Below are positions 9,101 to 16,185 of a stretch of DNA of 56,892 bases, piece after piece. The position numbers and the translations under genes were made by a program. The notes beneath the pieces were generated by a model. It saw nothing but the letters and a program-made list of their open reading frames with translations. It had not been told where the DNA came from and did not search any database. Position 1 is the stretch's first letter; each line of letters begins with the position of its first letter. Origin of the DNA: a virus; the IMG/VR virus record IMGVR_UViG_3300028653_000018, positions 1 to 56,892 of that record; one strand, written 5' to 3'.

Positions 9101-10863
9101 TTGTGAAATTCGTCCAGCTTCAACCGGGCGTACTACAACCGCAGGGGTTTTGGCTGAGTCCATATGATATAGACAACAAAGAGGGAGGGCTTAACCTCCC
9201 TGAACCATTAATATTTACATGGCCTGATAATTCAATTGTGAATGAGCCTACTATATCTGATGAACAAAATACAAAATATAATTCCGCAACTGTTTGGGGC
9301 ACTAGATCGGACACCGAAGAAGTCGAAGCTTTTACAGCACGTTCTCAAAAAGTGGTAAATCAAGAAGAAAACCCTCTGGAATTCGTTCAAAAAGATATGG
9401 CTCTTGCAGAGAGGGAAACCACGGCAAAAATAGAGGCTATTAAGTGGTTATTGTATCAGCTTTCTCCTCAAGACGCAGTTACTATGAAATTTGTCAATCG
9501 TGGAGATCTTGAACTCTATCAGAGGATAAAATTCGGATCAGGGTTCCCTAAAGAATTACAGGAATTGACCAATTTATCCCCCATTTCTTCAGTTAATGTA
9601 TCAAATACGGTGTCAAATTCCGGCAGTGTATTTTACGATGGTTGGCAAAAAGTTCAATCTGTTAATATTACGAATTCACCTGGCAGCGGATTTCAAATTT
9701 TAATCCCGGTTACATTTAATGCTTTGATGAAATCTGATTTCTCCGATTTGAGGTTTTCTACAGAGACAGAGATCCTCCCATATTGGATAATTAGTAAAGT
9801 GGATAGCGTATCCGCAAACGTTTTAGTTAAGATAACATCTGAAACTATTATATATATGTATTTTGGGAATTCATCTGCCAATTCAGAAAGCTCAATGTCA
9901 AATGTATGTGAATTCTCAGAAGATTTTACACAGGCTTCCCTGGATAGTTCAAAATGGAACGGAACGGCTACTATTTCAAATGGAATTGCTACGGTTAGTT
10001 ATCCAAATTCCATCTATACAAACCTGACATTTGGAAGAGGGTACGAGATCATTTCAAGATCGAAGTTTAATTTGTTGAGCGGCAGCAATGCTTCTATTGG
10101 TCTTGGATCCACTTCTCCTACTGTAATTATCGATGGAACGTATTCTAGGGGAAAATATGCAGTATACGCAGCAATAACTGGGTCTAATTCAAGATTTGTA
10201 ACTAATGTCTCATTTGATAGTAATTTCCATATTTTCAGATTAGCATATAATTCATCTGCTGTCCTGAAAATAGATTCAGCAACTACAACGTTGACTCTAT
10301 CAATTCCAAGTACCGCAATGCCTATTTATGTGTCTGGAAGTACTAGTTCCTGTTCAGTAGATTTAGACTTTATAGCTGTTAGAAAATATAATGGCGCAGA
10401 TCCTACTCTGACATGGGGAAACATTGTTAATAATATAGGAATTGATGTAGATACTTCAGGAGTGCCTAGGCCATCCTGGCTTCGTATCATTGATTTGTCT
10501 TATGATTTCAATAGCTCTGGCAGTGTGATAACTACTGCAAAAATGGTAGTCGATTTCATATATTCAAATGCTGATCCTTATGTAGATACACCTTATGCTC
10601 AGTATATAAATTCTGGATACCGAAAACCTCCAGTTTTTGACAACACTTCCCAGATTCAATCTGTTGTAGAATACAATCTCGGTAAAATTACTTCTCCTGA
10701 GATGGGGACAGTTAATTCTATTTCGATTGACGGGTTAACTATGTCGGTTACGGTTGATTCTGGAAAAGTTTTAACTGTCACTCATACGGATGCAACGGTA
10801 AATCAAAGGGTTCTGGTGTCTCCAGATGGTAAGGGTGGATATATAGGTACAAAGGTAACATAA
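6142..10863 (+). CDS. Giant tail hub/adhesin with two DUF2341 domains
   Basis: 1573 residues, no signal peptide, so carried on the virion rather than secreted. An N-terminal DUF2341-like domain (about 5-95) is followed by about four repeats (about 290-780) each ending in an IRFYGRLTxELGGSA-type motif. A hub-like core (about 880-1150) resembles the tail-tip proteins that bridge tube and receptor apparatus. A second DUF2341-like domain (about 1165-1270) runs into a concanavalin/LamG-like lectin domain (about 1280-1420). DUF2341-LamG pairs are common in archaeal surface proteins. The likely role is tail hub plus glycan-binding adhesin. It is the last large gene of the tail operon. Confidence 0.7.
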   Translation: MTDYSSYPYTWEINIDNPSSSALVGQITIPWILGIKNDYSDLRFSDTNNNAITYQLVSYVDSVSAILKISVPADATKILMHFGNWTVSTASQTLGTASGLILKMGILHKYIYGKDPLADVAPTGWTIGCNGLSRSIDSVNGYYSLCITGDGSSGVRGSIYQNLTLSPGTYKITAVIKIVGRTSGFFNIDFYGGSPAVDSSGVWIDYNTDWIQVEHEEAINSTNPMLRIFVDGTPNAGSYFWVDSVKITTGSTVITLNNNYFDNWTDPAQIYQVSYPDPVHDIDNATYERVYDSSVETTPSGTYNVNYPAPVDWNPGNYYNNNRSTSYSNFATFTIQGDSNAHNLTGIHYIYGVANENITGDIYVTVQVGNGNATTVATHNNIRWGDPPYYISDISLNVNANAGVPITIRFYGKVNQLIAGGYAFIEDVHIFYKYPQSSSYYPFNTLVIQDAGKGQHVIHLDYNAFVSNPSNPGDFYVSIQNSGYNGGNAQTIDSLDYVTSLYYSPTVRSIELDINCAVGTPTYIRFYGRLTGDLGGSASVSGCSVSYRYINDQSWNLLKTITVLAEAGKSHHFLQVGCNARTTLATNQADFYIDILNNGVATTLDSWSKNDATLTARNKVIDITDLVSSQTLIRFYGRLTEELGGSAQVQGCFADYRYPISENYTVLDTITIDWESEFDHTLILANYYGYTTNSNNQADFKLTLIVSGIETILDTWSTTATAQTLHSVNLNNKIPAGSIGYIRLYGRLTNELGGSIRAIYPLVQYDRTGYTESVINANFGLLGMNSTATSLQHDCSLGLMATIITGEIEELLLEVSLGLSASIPIMKEYNTFSDFNLSSLKLHKGINDLYWQLTADCADLTIPPVGFPINYDMTIRGVHTPFFRGNITSTPVKLSYKGSTKQIYASDISILLNQKIPWDAQVIDLESTERVTWAQWIDYLVGTDDTGISFYTLGSSDAINIQIVNDPNTTRYEAIQKISNYCQMIFFVKFVQLQPGVLQPQGFWLSPYDIDNKEGGLNLPEPLIFTWPDNSIVNEPTISDEQNTKYNSATVWGTRSDTEEVEAFTARSQKVVNQEENPLEFVQKDMALAERETTAKIEAIKWLLYQLSPQDAVTMKFVNRGDLELYQRIKFGSGFPKELQELTNLSPISSVNVSNTVSNSGSVFYDGWQKVQSVNITNSPGSGFQILIPVTFNALMKSDFSDLRFSTETEILPYWIISKVDSVSANVLVKITSETIIYMYFGNSSANSESSMSNVCEFSEDFTQASLDSSKWNGTATISNGIATVSYPNSIYTNLTFGRGYEIISRSKFNLLSGSNASIGLGSTSPTVIIDGTYSRGKYAVYAAITGSNSRFVTNVSFDSNFHIFRLAYNSSAVLKIDSATTTLTLSIPSTAMPIYVSGSTSSCSVDLDFIAVRKYNGADPTLTWGNIVNNIGIDVDTSGVPRPSWLRIIDLSYDFNSSGSVITTAKMVVDFIYSNADPYVDTPYAQYINSGYRKPPVFDNTSQIQSVVEYNLGKITSPEMGTVNSISIDGLTMSVTVDSGKVLTVTHTDATVNQRVLVSPDGKGGYIGTKVT

Positions 10864-10865
10864 AA

Positions 10866-10875
10866 AGGAGGTGAG
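10866..10875 (+). promoter_or_regulatory. Very strong Shine-Dalgarno (AGGAGGTGAG)
   Basis: A near-perfect match to the anti-Shine-Dalgarno of 16S rRNA stands three codons after the hub stop and a short distance before TTG at 10879. It is among the strongest ribosome sites in the window, and the only gene it can serve is a 12-codon frame. Confidence 0.7.
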
Positions 10876-10878
10876 AAA

Positions 10879-10917
10879 TTGGCTTGTGGTGGAAAAGGTA
10901 AAAAACCAAAAAAGTAG
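10879..10917 (+). CDS. 12-residue basic peptide
   Basis: TTG-started frame encoding a 12-residue Gly/Lys peptide with one Cys (MACGGKGKKPKK) ending in TAG at 10915-10917. The strong ribosome site suggests it is translated, and the Lys-rich tail could bind nucleic acid or membrane. If UAG were read as pyrrolysine, the frame would gain only four codons before TAA. It might instead be a leader or the decayed start of a longer gene. Real expression is uncertain. Confidence 0.4.
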   Translation: MACGGKGKKPKK

Positions 10918-10927
10918 TCACGTTGGT

Positions 10928-10945
10928 AAATTTTATATATCATAA
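10928..10945 (+). promoter_or_regulatory. TATA-type promoter
   Basis: The AATTTTATATATCAT stretch fits an archaeal TATA box about 20-30 bases before the start of the gene at 10960, marking a new transcription unit after the tail operon. Confidence 0.55.
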
Positions 10946-10959
10946 GCATTAACAGTGGG

Positions 10960-11142
10960 ATGGAGAATGAAATAATGGAAATAGAAGAATTAATAAAATT
11001 TATTGAATCCGAAATATCTAAATGTGAAATAGAGATAAAATATTCAATGGATGATAAAAAAGAGGCTTGGTTTCTATCACAGTGTGGAAAATTCACGGGG
11101 TATCATAAAATTTTAGATTATATTAACTCAAAAGTTAATTAA
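10960..11142 (+). CDS. Small acidic helical protein
   Basis: 60 residues, Glu/Lys-rich and probably fully helical (EIEELIKFIESEISK pattern in the first 30 residues). It has its own TATA-type promoter and no strong ribosome site, so the transcript may have a short leader. It is monocistronic and converges on the leftward operon that ends at 11151. No family recognised. Confidence 0.6.
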   Translation: MENEIMEIEELIKFIESEISKCEIEIKYSMDDKKEAWFLSQCGKFTGYHKILDYINSKVN

Positions 11143-11156
11143 AATTTCACTTAATT
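11137..11156. terminator. Possible bidirectional terminator
   Basis: AATTAA and TTAATT are separated by eight bases and followed by a T run (11155-11160), between two convergent genes. The stem is weak and all A-T, so the T-rich tract is the main signal. Confidence 0.35.
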
Positions 11157-11606
11157 TTTTGAATTATTTATATATTTAAATGCGTTTATAATCCCGTTTG
11201 CAGCATCTTCCATCGAGATTCCTGAACTACAAAGAGCATTTTGTAAACATGACATGCTTTCTTTAGTTATTCCCAGTGGATCCACATGTAAGAAACCAGC
11301 TATCATAAAAGTGTTTTTAGTTACCTCTATATTACTATCCCAATGTTGATACACTTCATAAACAGTGTCATAATGATAGGGAAGACAGACCGAAAGTTCG
11401 GCAACTTCTTTTATGATTGGGTATTTTGAAGATGTTATAAACAGAGATTTATATTTTATTAGTATTTTATCTATTACAGATATTGGAAAATTAAGAATCG
11501 AATGAATTGATTGATTTACTTTTTCTATCCTGGTAATCCAAAAAATAAATACTAATAAGATATAAATTATTAATATTTTTGATTGTAAAGTGATAATCTC
11601 TGTCAT
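11151..11606 (-). CDS. Membrane-anchored protein of unknown function
   Basis: 151 residues. One hydrophobic segment near the N-terminus (about 11-27) suggests a membrane anchor, and the rest is soluble and helical. It is the last gene of a leftward operon of six small genes. No family recognised; the C-terminal part contains three Cys residues. Confidence 0.6.
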   Translation of the reverse strand: MTEIITLQSKILIIYILLVFIFWITRIEKVNQSIHSILNFPISVIDKILIKYKSLFITSSKYPIIKEVAELSVCLPYHYDTVYEVYQHWDSNIEVTKNTFMIAGFLHVDPLGITKESMSCLQNALCSSGISMEDAANGIINAFKYINNSKN

Positions 11607-11623
11607 CGTTTACATCTCTTATT

Positions 11624-11923
11624 TTAAAGCAAATCTTTCCTAAATCTGTGCAACTTTGGAAATTCTGGTAACTGTTGAGTAACATTCTGTCTTAATTCTT
11701 CTTCTCCTATTTCTGAAAATACTCCACCTATTGCATTTAATATAGGTTGTACCGCGTCAGCTATCATTTTCCCTAAATTTTGGAAAGCCTCGATAATGCA
11801 GTTTGCAGCACGTTTCATTTTTTTGAAAATATCTTCTTGTCGTGCTAATGCTTCAAGTTCTCTTTCAGTGTCTCCGGGTTGACGTTTTGTGCTTTTTGCT
11901 ACAAGTCTTTGATTTATTCTCAT
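11624..11923 (-). CDS. Helical protein with amphipathic segment
   Basis: 99 residues. ATG at 11921-11923 is preferred over an upstream TTG because it follows AGGAGGAAG. The N-terminal half is charged and coiled-coil-like; residues about 45-70 form an amphipathic or weakly hydrophobic helix (IADAVQPILNAIGGVF). It overlaps the upstream gene by about 59 bases in another frame. Unknown role; a membrane-active peptide is possible. Confidence 0.6.
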   Translation of the reverse strand: MRINQRLVAKSTKRQPGDTERELEALARQEDIFKKMKRAANCIIEAFQNLGKMIADAVQPILNAIGGVFSEIGEEELRQNVTQQLPEFPKLHRFRKDLL

Positions 11924-12023
11924 TGTCTTCCTCCTGAACAACTGTTAACCATGGATCCCCTTTAACTTGAAACATTATTTCGTCTGCTGTTCCTACGTTT
12001 TCCCCATTTATTTCAACGTTCAT
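11865..12023 (-). CDS. Small leftward-operon protein
   Basis: 52 residues, starting in an ATGA overlap with the upstream gene and running into the next gene, whose ribosome site lies within it. The N-terminal 35 residues look like a small beta domain (MNVEINGENVGTADEI); the tail is Lys/Ser/Thr-rich. Unknown function. Confidence 0.55.
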   Translation of the reverse strand: MNVEINGENVGTADEIMFQVKGDPWLTVVQEEDNENKSKTCSKKHKTSTRRH

Positions 12024-12307
12024 TTGTTCTCCATTTTCTTATTATGATCTTCCAACCACTTATTAACCTTATTAACCTGCTTAGTAACCCAATTAATCTT
12101 CAGAGCAAGCATTCTATCAGCTCTAGAAAGTTTCTTTTTCTTAGAAGCCACATGCGCTTCTACACTGAAATTATATCCTTTCACCATCAGATTGTACTTT
12201 TCAAGTTCTATTAAATACTCGGAGTAAGGCAATGCAGGATCACTAAGTTTTTGTAATTGGTCCGCAAGTGCTTTTGTTTGGAGCTCTATTTCGTCAGTCA
12301 TACCCAC
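12020..12307 (-). CDS. Coiled-coil protein of leftward operon
   Basis: 95 residues from GTG at 12307, or 93 from ATG at 12301. Predicted mostly helical and basic in the C-terminal half (KKKKLSRADRMLAL, then WVTKQVNKVNKWLEDHNKKM), suggesting nucleic-acid or protein binding. It overlaps the next gene by ATGA. No family recognised. Confidence 0.6.
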   Translation of the reverse strand: MGMTDEIELQTKALADQLQKLSDPALPYSEYLIELEKYNLMVKGYNFSVEAHVASKKKKLSRADRMLALKINWVTKQVNKVNKWLEDHNKKMENK

Positions 12308-12348
12308 TTCCCGCTTTTTTGACAGGTTGATTTGTGTATGCAGGACAT

Positions 12349-12510
12349 TTAAAGTACCCTCAGATTAGCCTTTATTATCTTGTCTCTGGCCTCAGTGAAC
12401 TCCGAATAGATCAGTTCTCTTTCTTTCCTGAGCTCTATCTGTTTTCTCTCATTCTCGCTAAGTTTTTCATCTCGGGAATCACGAAGGGCTCTGAGTTCAT
12501 CGTGCATCAT
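12349..12510 (-). CDS. Small coiled-coil protein
   Basis: 53 residues, almost entirely charged heptads (RDSRDEKLSENERKQIELRK), so a likely coiled coil. Starts in an ATGA overlap with the 100-residue gene upstream. Unknown role; a scaffold or adaptor is conceivable. Confidence 0.6.
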   Translation of the reverse strand: MMHDELRALRDSRDEKLSENERKQIELRKERELIYSEFTEARDKIIKANLRVL

Positions 12511-12809
12511 GCTAAAACACCAGCCTCGAAGGGGGTATCCTGAGGCTTCTGCCCCAGATAAAACGTCTTATAATCAGCTAGAAACTCACTTTCGAGTTTT
12601 GCCTTCTTCTTTCCATCCTTCTCTAAGTAGTACATTACATCTTGAGAGAGCTCTATTTTTGTTATTGTTACTCCCTGTTCTTCTTGGTGCTGGAATCCAA
12701 CTTCGAGCCATTCTTCGAAGGAAATTATTGTTCTTTGTGTGGTTCCGTGAGTGTTCCAGTATCTGTGTTGAATTGCTATGTTTTGTTTCTGTGCTGTTCC
12801 CATCTTCAT
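12507..12809 (-). CDS. First gene of leftward operon, unknown
   Basis: 100 residues, soluble. Leading gene of the six-gene leftward operon and next to a TATA-like sequence near 12860-12870. The central segment alternates aromatic and acidic residues (SFEEWLEVGF). No family recognised. Its divergence from the 12947 gene suggests a shared control region. Confidence 0.6.
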   Translation of the reverse strand: MKMGTAQKQNIAIQHRYWNTHGTTQRTIISFEEWLEVGFQHQEEQGVTITKIELSQDVMYYLEKDGKKKAKLESEFLADYKTFYLGQKPQDTPFEAGVLA

Positions 12810-12946
12810 TTTATGTTACCTCAGTTTTCATCTTTGTATACTAATACTAGGCATCCAATACATATAAAGCTTACGTTAAAGTAGCGTTGAAAGTAAGATA
12901 TGAAGTAGAGCAGTAAGTAAACTTTAAATATTATTATCTGAGTAAT
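12810..12946. promoter_or_regulatory. Divergent promoter region
   Basis: A leftward TATA-like element (GCTTTATATGT on the minus strand, about 12860-12870) faces the six-gene operon. A rightward element (ACTTTAAATATTA, about 12921-12933) precedes the zinc-ribbon gene. No coding frame is convincing here. Repeated ACGTT/GCGTT words lie between them. Confidence 0.5.
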
Positions 12947-13090
12947 ATGACTATGGCAAAAACTACAGTAAAGGTCAGTCAATGCGTATGCGAAAAGTGC
13001 GGTTTTGAGTGGACCGCCAAGACATTAAATCCGAAGTTGTGCCCGAAATGTAAAAGTGTTAATTGGAATGTTAAAAAAGAGGGAAAGTAA
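12947..13090 (+). CDS. Zinc-ribbon protein
   Basis: 47 residues (45 from ATG 12953) with two CxxC knuckles (CEKCGF and CPKCKS) spaced as in a rubredoxin/zinc-ribbon fold, binding one zinc. Such micro-proteins are common in archaeal viruses and may bind DNA or transcription factors. Ends two bases before the YopX-like gene. Confidence 0.75.
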   Translation: MTMAKTTVKVSQCVCEKCGFEWTAKTLNPKLCPKCKSVNWNVKKEGK

Positions 13091-13498
13091 ATGAGGGAAA
13101 TAAAATTCAGAGTATGGGCTAAAAAACTTAAACAAGTGATCTACATGTCTGATGCCAGAAAAACACCATATTGTCTGAGGCTAGACTTAGAAGGACATTT
13201 ATATGACACCGCTTATGATAGAGACGATGAAGATGAAAATGTAAATGACTGTTTTGAATTGATGCAGTTTACAGGACTTAAAGATAAAAAAGGAAATGAA
13301 ATTTATGAGGGAGACCTAATAGAAGCCTGGTTCCCAGGAATGCCACATAACATGAGAGCAAAACAAGTAATTACTTTTATGAATGGTTTTTTTGGATGCG
13401 GGAGTTATCCGCTTTATATGATAGACCGTTATTCTATTTTAGTAATTGGGAACCAATTTGAAAATAAAGAATTGTATAATGAAATTATGCATTATTAA
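13091..13498 (+). CDS. YopX-like protein
   Basis: 135 residues with the hallmarks of the phage YopX family: N-terminal MREIKFRVW, central [18 protein letters not shown], and a C-terminal VIGNQFENKEL-type end. The family is widespread in phages and its biochemical role is unknown. A paralogue with the same N-terminus lies at 47033, in the secretion-like module. Confidence 0.85.
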   Translation: MREIKFRVWAKKLKQVIYMSDARKTPYCLRLDLEGHLYDTAYDRDDEDENVNDCFELMQFTGLKDKKGNEIYEGDLIEAWFPGMPHNMRAKQVITFMNGFFGCGSYPLYMIDRYSILVIGNQFENKELYNEIMHY

Positions 13499-13674
13499 TT
13501 TCTCTTTTCTCCTTCTTTTTTACAACTTCCTAACGTCCTTAACATCCTTTAAAATGTTAACACCGTTAACAATCAAATAATATTAGCGCATTGATACAGT
13601 ATTCAATTATGAATATACAATCTTTAATTTTCGTATTTATCATCTGATACTCAATTCAATGCAGAAATTCCCCG
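13499..13674 (+). promoter_or_regulatory. Terminator tract and operator-controlled promoter
   Basis: A pyrimidine-rich tract (13500-13525) probably terminates the upstream unit. A TATA-like CTTTAAAATG (13547-13556) is followed at once by the palindrome GTTAACACCGTTAAC at 13556-13570, one of five exact copies in the window. Extra half-sites (TAACGTCC, TTAACATCC) lie just upstream. It controls the beta-helix spike gene. Confidence 0.65.
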
Positions 13675-15099
13675 ATGTACACGCGCGTGAATAATATGTC
13701 TACCCTCGCTCTAACTCCCCCGCTATCCGGATATAGCTCTGCTGGCATTCAGTCGGCATTCGATAAAACGGGAACAAATGCCGGACAAAAACTAAAGTAT
13801 GATGAAGTTCACTTCTCCCCTGGACAATATATCTTAAACTCCAGAATGTATCTCAACTCTGATACAAAAATAACATGTGATCCTGGAGTTATATGGAAGC
13901 TCGAAAAAACTAATTTTGGGCAACTGCCTTTGGTGGGGCAAAAAGAATCTACTATTTCGGGTTTGGATATTTCAGGCATTCAGTATGACGGTCAATATCC
14001 TATTCAGACAGATACTCCTAATGATCACGGTCTTGGTTATGGCAATTTCATCAATCTCTTGAATGTGAAAAACTCAAAGTTCCATGACCTGAAAGGAGGC
14101 CATAACGAAGGGGATATCCTGCGCCTGCAGGGTGGAGACAACATTGAAATTTATAACTGTAACATTACAGAGCCGGGCCATACGTTCACATTTTTGCAGG
14201 CTATGAGCAATGTATCAGCCCATGACAATTACATCGAAATGAGGGCTGACAATGCATTCAGAGTCAAGGAAAGCAATAGAGTTAAGGTTTTCAGAAATCG
14301 AATAAAGGGAACTCCGCAGGCTTATTCAGATGGAATCCAGATTGAACGCATCAGTGAAAATCCTCTTTTCAGCATTGAGATTTTCGAGAATATTATAACA
14401 GATACCTACGGTCCTGCTATCAATGCATTCTCTACTCTTCCTAATAATAACTCTGTAAATATCCACAACAATCTAATTTCGAGATGCGGGCAGATGCCCC
14501 ATGATAACAAGCTTCCTGGTGTCGGAGGAATTATTTTCGATGGAATAGAGGACATTAAAATCTGGAATAATACGATAGTTGACTGTTTTGGGTATGGTGT
14601 TGCAGCCACACAATATATCGCTCAGGCATCTACAGCAAAGAATCTTAAGGCTCTTGTTCAGCGCAATATCATTACAGGTACTAAAGTTTCTAATTATGCA
14701 GGGTCAATGTCAGGTTCTGGAATAGCTGATCTTTCTGCAGGTAGATATTCGATAACCTCACAGGAAAATTGTCTTTTCAAGAATCTTACTCCTTACTGTA
14801 AGATAACTTCTGCTTCTGATATTTACGTTGATCCGCTTTTTACTGATCCTACAAACGGAGATTATCACCTGCAGAGTAAGCCCAGTATGCCCTGCGTTTT
14901 TCATGATTATGAGCTCGGGGCTTTTAATGGAGTTACGGGAGCTGCAGAATTCATTCCTCCAGATCTACCATGTGTGTGTATCCCACAGGGAGACGAAGAA
15001 AAATTGAAAGTTCTTTGTCAAGAATTGTTAGCTTCCGGCTTTATTAAGTCATTCGATTGTTTAAAATTTTCACATGTTTCAAAAGATTTTGAAGTTTGA
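13675..15099 (+). CDS. Right-handed beta-helix (tailspike-like) protein
   Basis: 474 residues without signal peptide. Residues about 60-400 show the ladder of short beta strands and Asn-rich turns typical of parallel beta-helix proteins (pectate-lyase/tailspike fold), with repeated NxIxG and DGIQI-type rungs. The C-terminus (about 420-474) is Cys-rich (CVCIPQGDEEKL) and may trimerise or attach to the tail. A depolymerising or adhesive tailspike is likely, and a free enzyme is possible. ATG 13675 is used; ATG 13696 is an alternative. Confidence 0.7.
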   Translation: MYTRVNNMSTLALTPPLSGYSSAGIQSAFDKTGTNAGQKLKYDEVHFSPGQYILNSRMYLNSDTKITCDPGVIWKLEKTNFGQLPLVGQKESTISGLDISGIQYDGQYPIQTDTPNDHGLGYGNFINLLNVKNSKFHDLKGGHNEGDILRLQGGDNIEIYNCNITEPGHTFTFLQAMSNVSAHDNYIEMRADNAFRVKESNRVKVFRNRIKGTPQAYSDGIQIERISENPLFSIEIFENIITDTYGPAINAFSTLPNNNSVNIHNNLISRCGQMPHDNKLPGVGGIIFDGIEDIKIWNNTIVDCFGYGVAATQYIAQASTAKNLKALVQRNIITGTKVSNYAGSMSGSGIADLSAGRYSITSQENCLFKNLTPYCKITSASDIYVDPLFTDPTNGDYHLQSKPSMPCVFHDYELGAFNGVTGAAEFIPPDLPCVCIPQGDEEKLKVLCQELLASGFIKSFDCLKFSHVSKDFEV

Positions 15100-15124
15100 C
15101 CTAATCCTTGTAATACTCTGACAA

Positions 15125-15397
15125 ATATCACAGCCCCCTATCCCTACTTTCGGAAACATCCTGGGAAATGTAACCGATCAGGACAATAACGTCCTGGCAG
15201 GTGTAATTCTCCCAATTAACGACACAAATGGAAACCCCATTGTCTCAGACGGCAATGGTAATTTTCCAGGTGACATACCAAATTCAACGTATAATGTAGA
15301 TTCAGTATCGTATAACGGAGTTGTATATCCAGTGGGCCCATTTACAGTAATTATCAGCGGTGGAACATTTGAAATCGGGACTGTGATAGTCAGTTGA
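15125..15397 (+). pseudogene. Beta-sandwich (carboxypeptidase-regulatory-like) frame without a start
   Basis: An open frame of about 90 codons reads as a compact extracellular-type beta domain (VTDQDNNVLAGVILPINDTNGNPI, and so on), a pattern of CarboxypepD_reg-type folds. TGA at 15119-15121 closes the frame upstream. No ATG, GTG or TTG lies in frame near the beginning and no ribosome site is visible. It is either a decayed gene or uses an unusual initiator (ATA 15125 or CTG). It sits between the spike gene and small Cys-rich genes. Motif split for reading: VTDQDNNVLAG then VILPINDTNGNP. Confidence 0.45.
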
Positions 15398-15415
15398 GTA
15401 TTACAGGGTGAAAAA

Positions 15416-15544
15416 ATGTGCTGTAATGATTGCCCGAATTGCATACCAGACGATGATTACACACCAGAATTAACAGGCTATTGTTGCTTATTAGACATCG
15501 AAGTTGCATTAAAAAACGAATGTAGTTTCAAAGGAGATATGTAA
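15416..15544 (+). CDS. Small Cys-rich protein
   Basis: 42 residues with Cys clusters CCNDCPNC near the N-terminus and CC near residue 29, likely metal-binding. Preceded by AGGGTG; the stop overlaps the next ATG (TAATG). Unknown function. Confidence 0.6.
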   Translation: MCCNDCPNCIPDDDYTPELTGYCCLLDIEVALKNECSFKGDM

Positions 15545-15696
15545 TGAATTTGGTACTCAAAAAAACACTTGAAAAGCACTATTGCGTGATTATTCCATGT
15601 GATACTGAGAGGACACATGCTGTTGTAAAGAGCAATGTAGAAAAAATGGTCCCTCACTTTTTCACGATCATTACAACTAAACCAGGAGATGATTAG
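15544..15696 (+). CDS. Small protein of lysis-proximal operon
   Basis: 50 residues, beginning in the TAATG overlap after an AAAGGAGAT ribosome site and ending in TAG. Alternating basic and hydrophobic residues suggest a small beta protein. Unknown role. One of only about four genes in the window that stop with TAG. Confidence 0.55.
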   Translation: MNLVLKKTLEKHYCVIIPCDTERTHAVVKSNVEKMVPHFFTIITTKPGDD

Positions 15697-15733
15697 AACT
15701 GTACATCAAAATTAAAGAGTTTAAGAGGCAGAC

Positions 15734-16027
15734 ATGGCACTAGATCCAGCAACACAAAAAATATGCGAAGGATTGGGTAGTCTACGAGCCGAAATCAAGT
15801 CTCTGTCTCAAAGATTTGATTCAAAATGCGAGTCTCAGGATAAATGCATAGAAAATCTACAAGAAAGAATGAGAGAAAGAGAGATAAACGGTATCGATAA
15901 AGCGGACCATAAAGTGTTAGTTGATAAAATTGATAAATTAACTGAGAAAGTTGCTTATTATATTGGTGGGTTTGGAGTAGTTTTGACGTTGGTATTTTTG
16001 ATAATCAGTTATGTTTTTAAAAATTAA
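15734..16027 (+). CDS. Coiled coil plus C-terminal membrane anchor (XhlA-like)
   Basis: 97 residues: a charged coiled coil (about 10-65) followed by one membrane segment (about 74-94) and a short KN tail. The plan matches haemolysin XhlA-type proteins that accompany holins in phage lysis cassettes. The neighbours (holin-like gene at 16186, lysin at 16559) support a lysis role. It has AGAGGCAGAC before ATG 15734. Confidence 0.65.
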   Translation: MALDPATQKICEGLGSLRAEIKSLSQRFDSKCESQDKCIENLQERMREREINGIDKADHKVLVDKIDKLTEKVAYYIGGFGVVLTLVFLIISYVFKN

Positions 16028-16056
16028 CCGGAGGTAAAAACTGCACAAAATCATAA

Positions 16057-16182
16057 ATCAAGACACCGAAAACAACAATTCCCTGGATTAGTTGGCATTA
16101 TGATGATTGGGAAGTTGCTGCATCGGCAATGATTTCTTTGAAGTTCATTATATATAAATATAGACATTTAGGAGGTGAATGA
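16057..16182 (+). pseudogene. Short open frame without a normal start
   Basis: After TAA at 16054-16056 a frame of 41 codons reads like a real small protein (TTIPWISWHYDDWEVAAS, then ISLKFIIYKY), but its first codon is ATC and the only early start is an internal ATG. A good ribosome site (GGAGGT, 16031-16035) points to CTG 16041 in another frame; a +1 shift after codon 6 would join them. It may be a frameshifted gene, a sequencing indel or chance. Confidence 0.3.
16147..16160 (+). promoter_or_regulatory. TATA-type promoter for the holin-like gene
   Basis: ATTATATATAAATA fits a strong archaeal TATA box about 26-39 bases before ATG 16186, with an AGGAGGTGA ribosome site in between. Confidence 0.6.
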
Positions 16183-16185
16183 GTA

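Noticed and set aside
10915-10929. Pyrrolysine read-through of TAG after the 12-residue peptide
   Set aside because: Only four more codons follow before TAA, and no downstream pyrrolysine insertion element was recognised.
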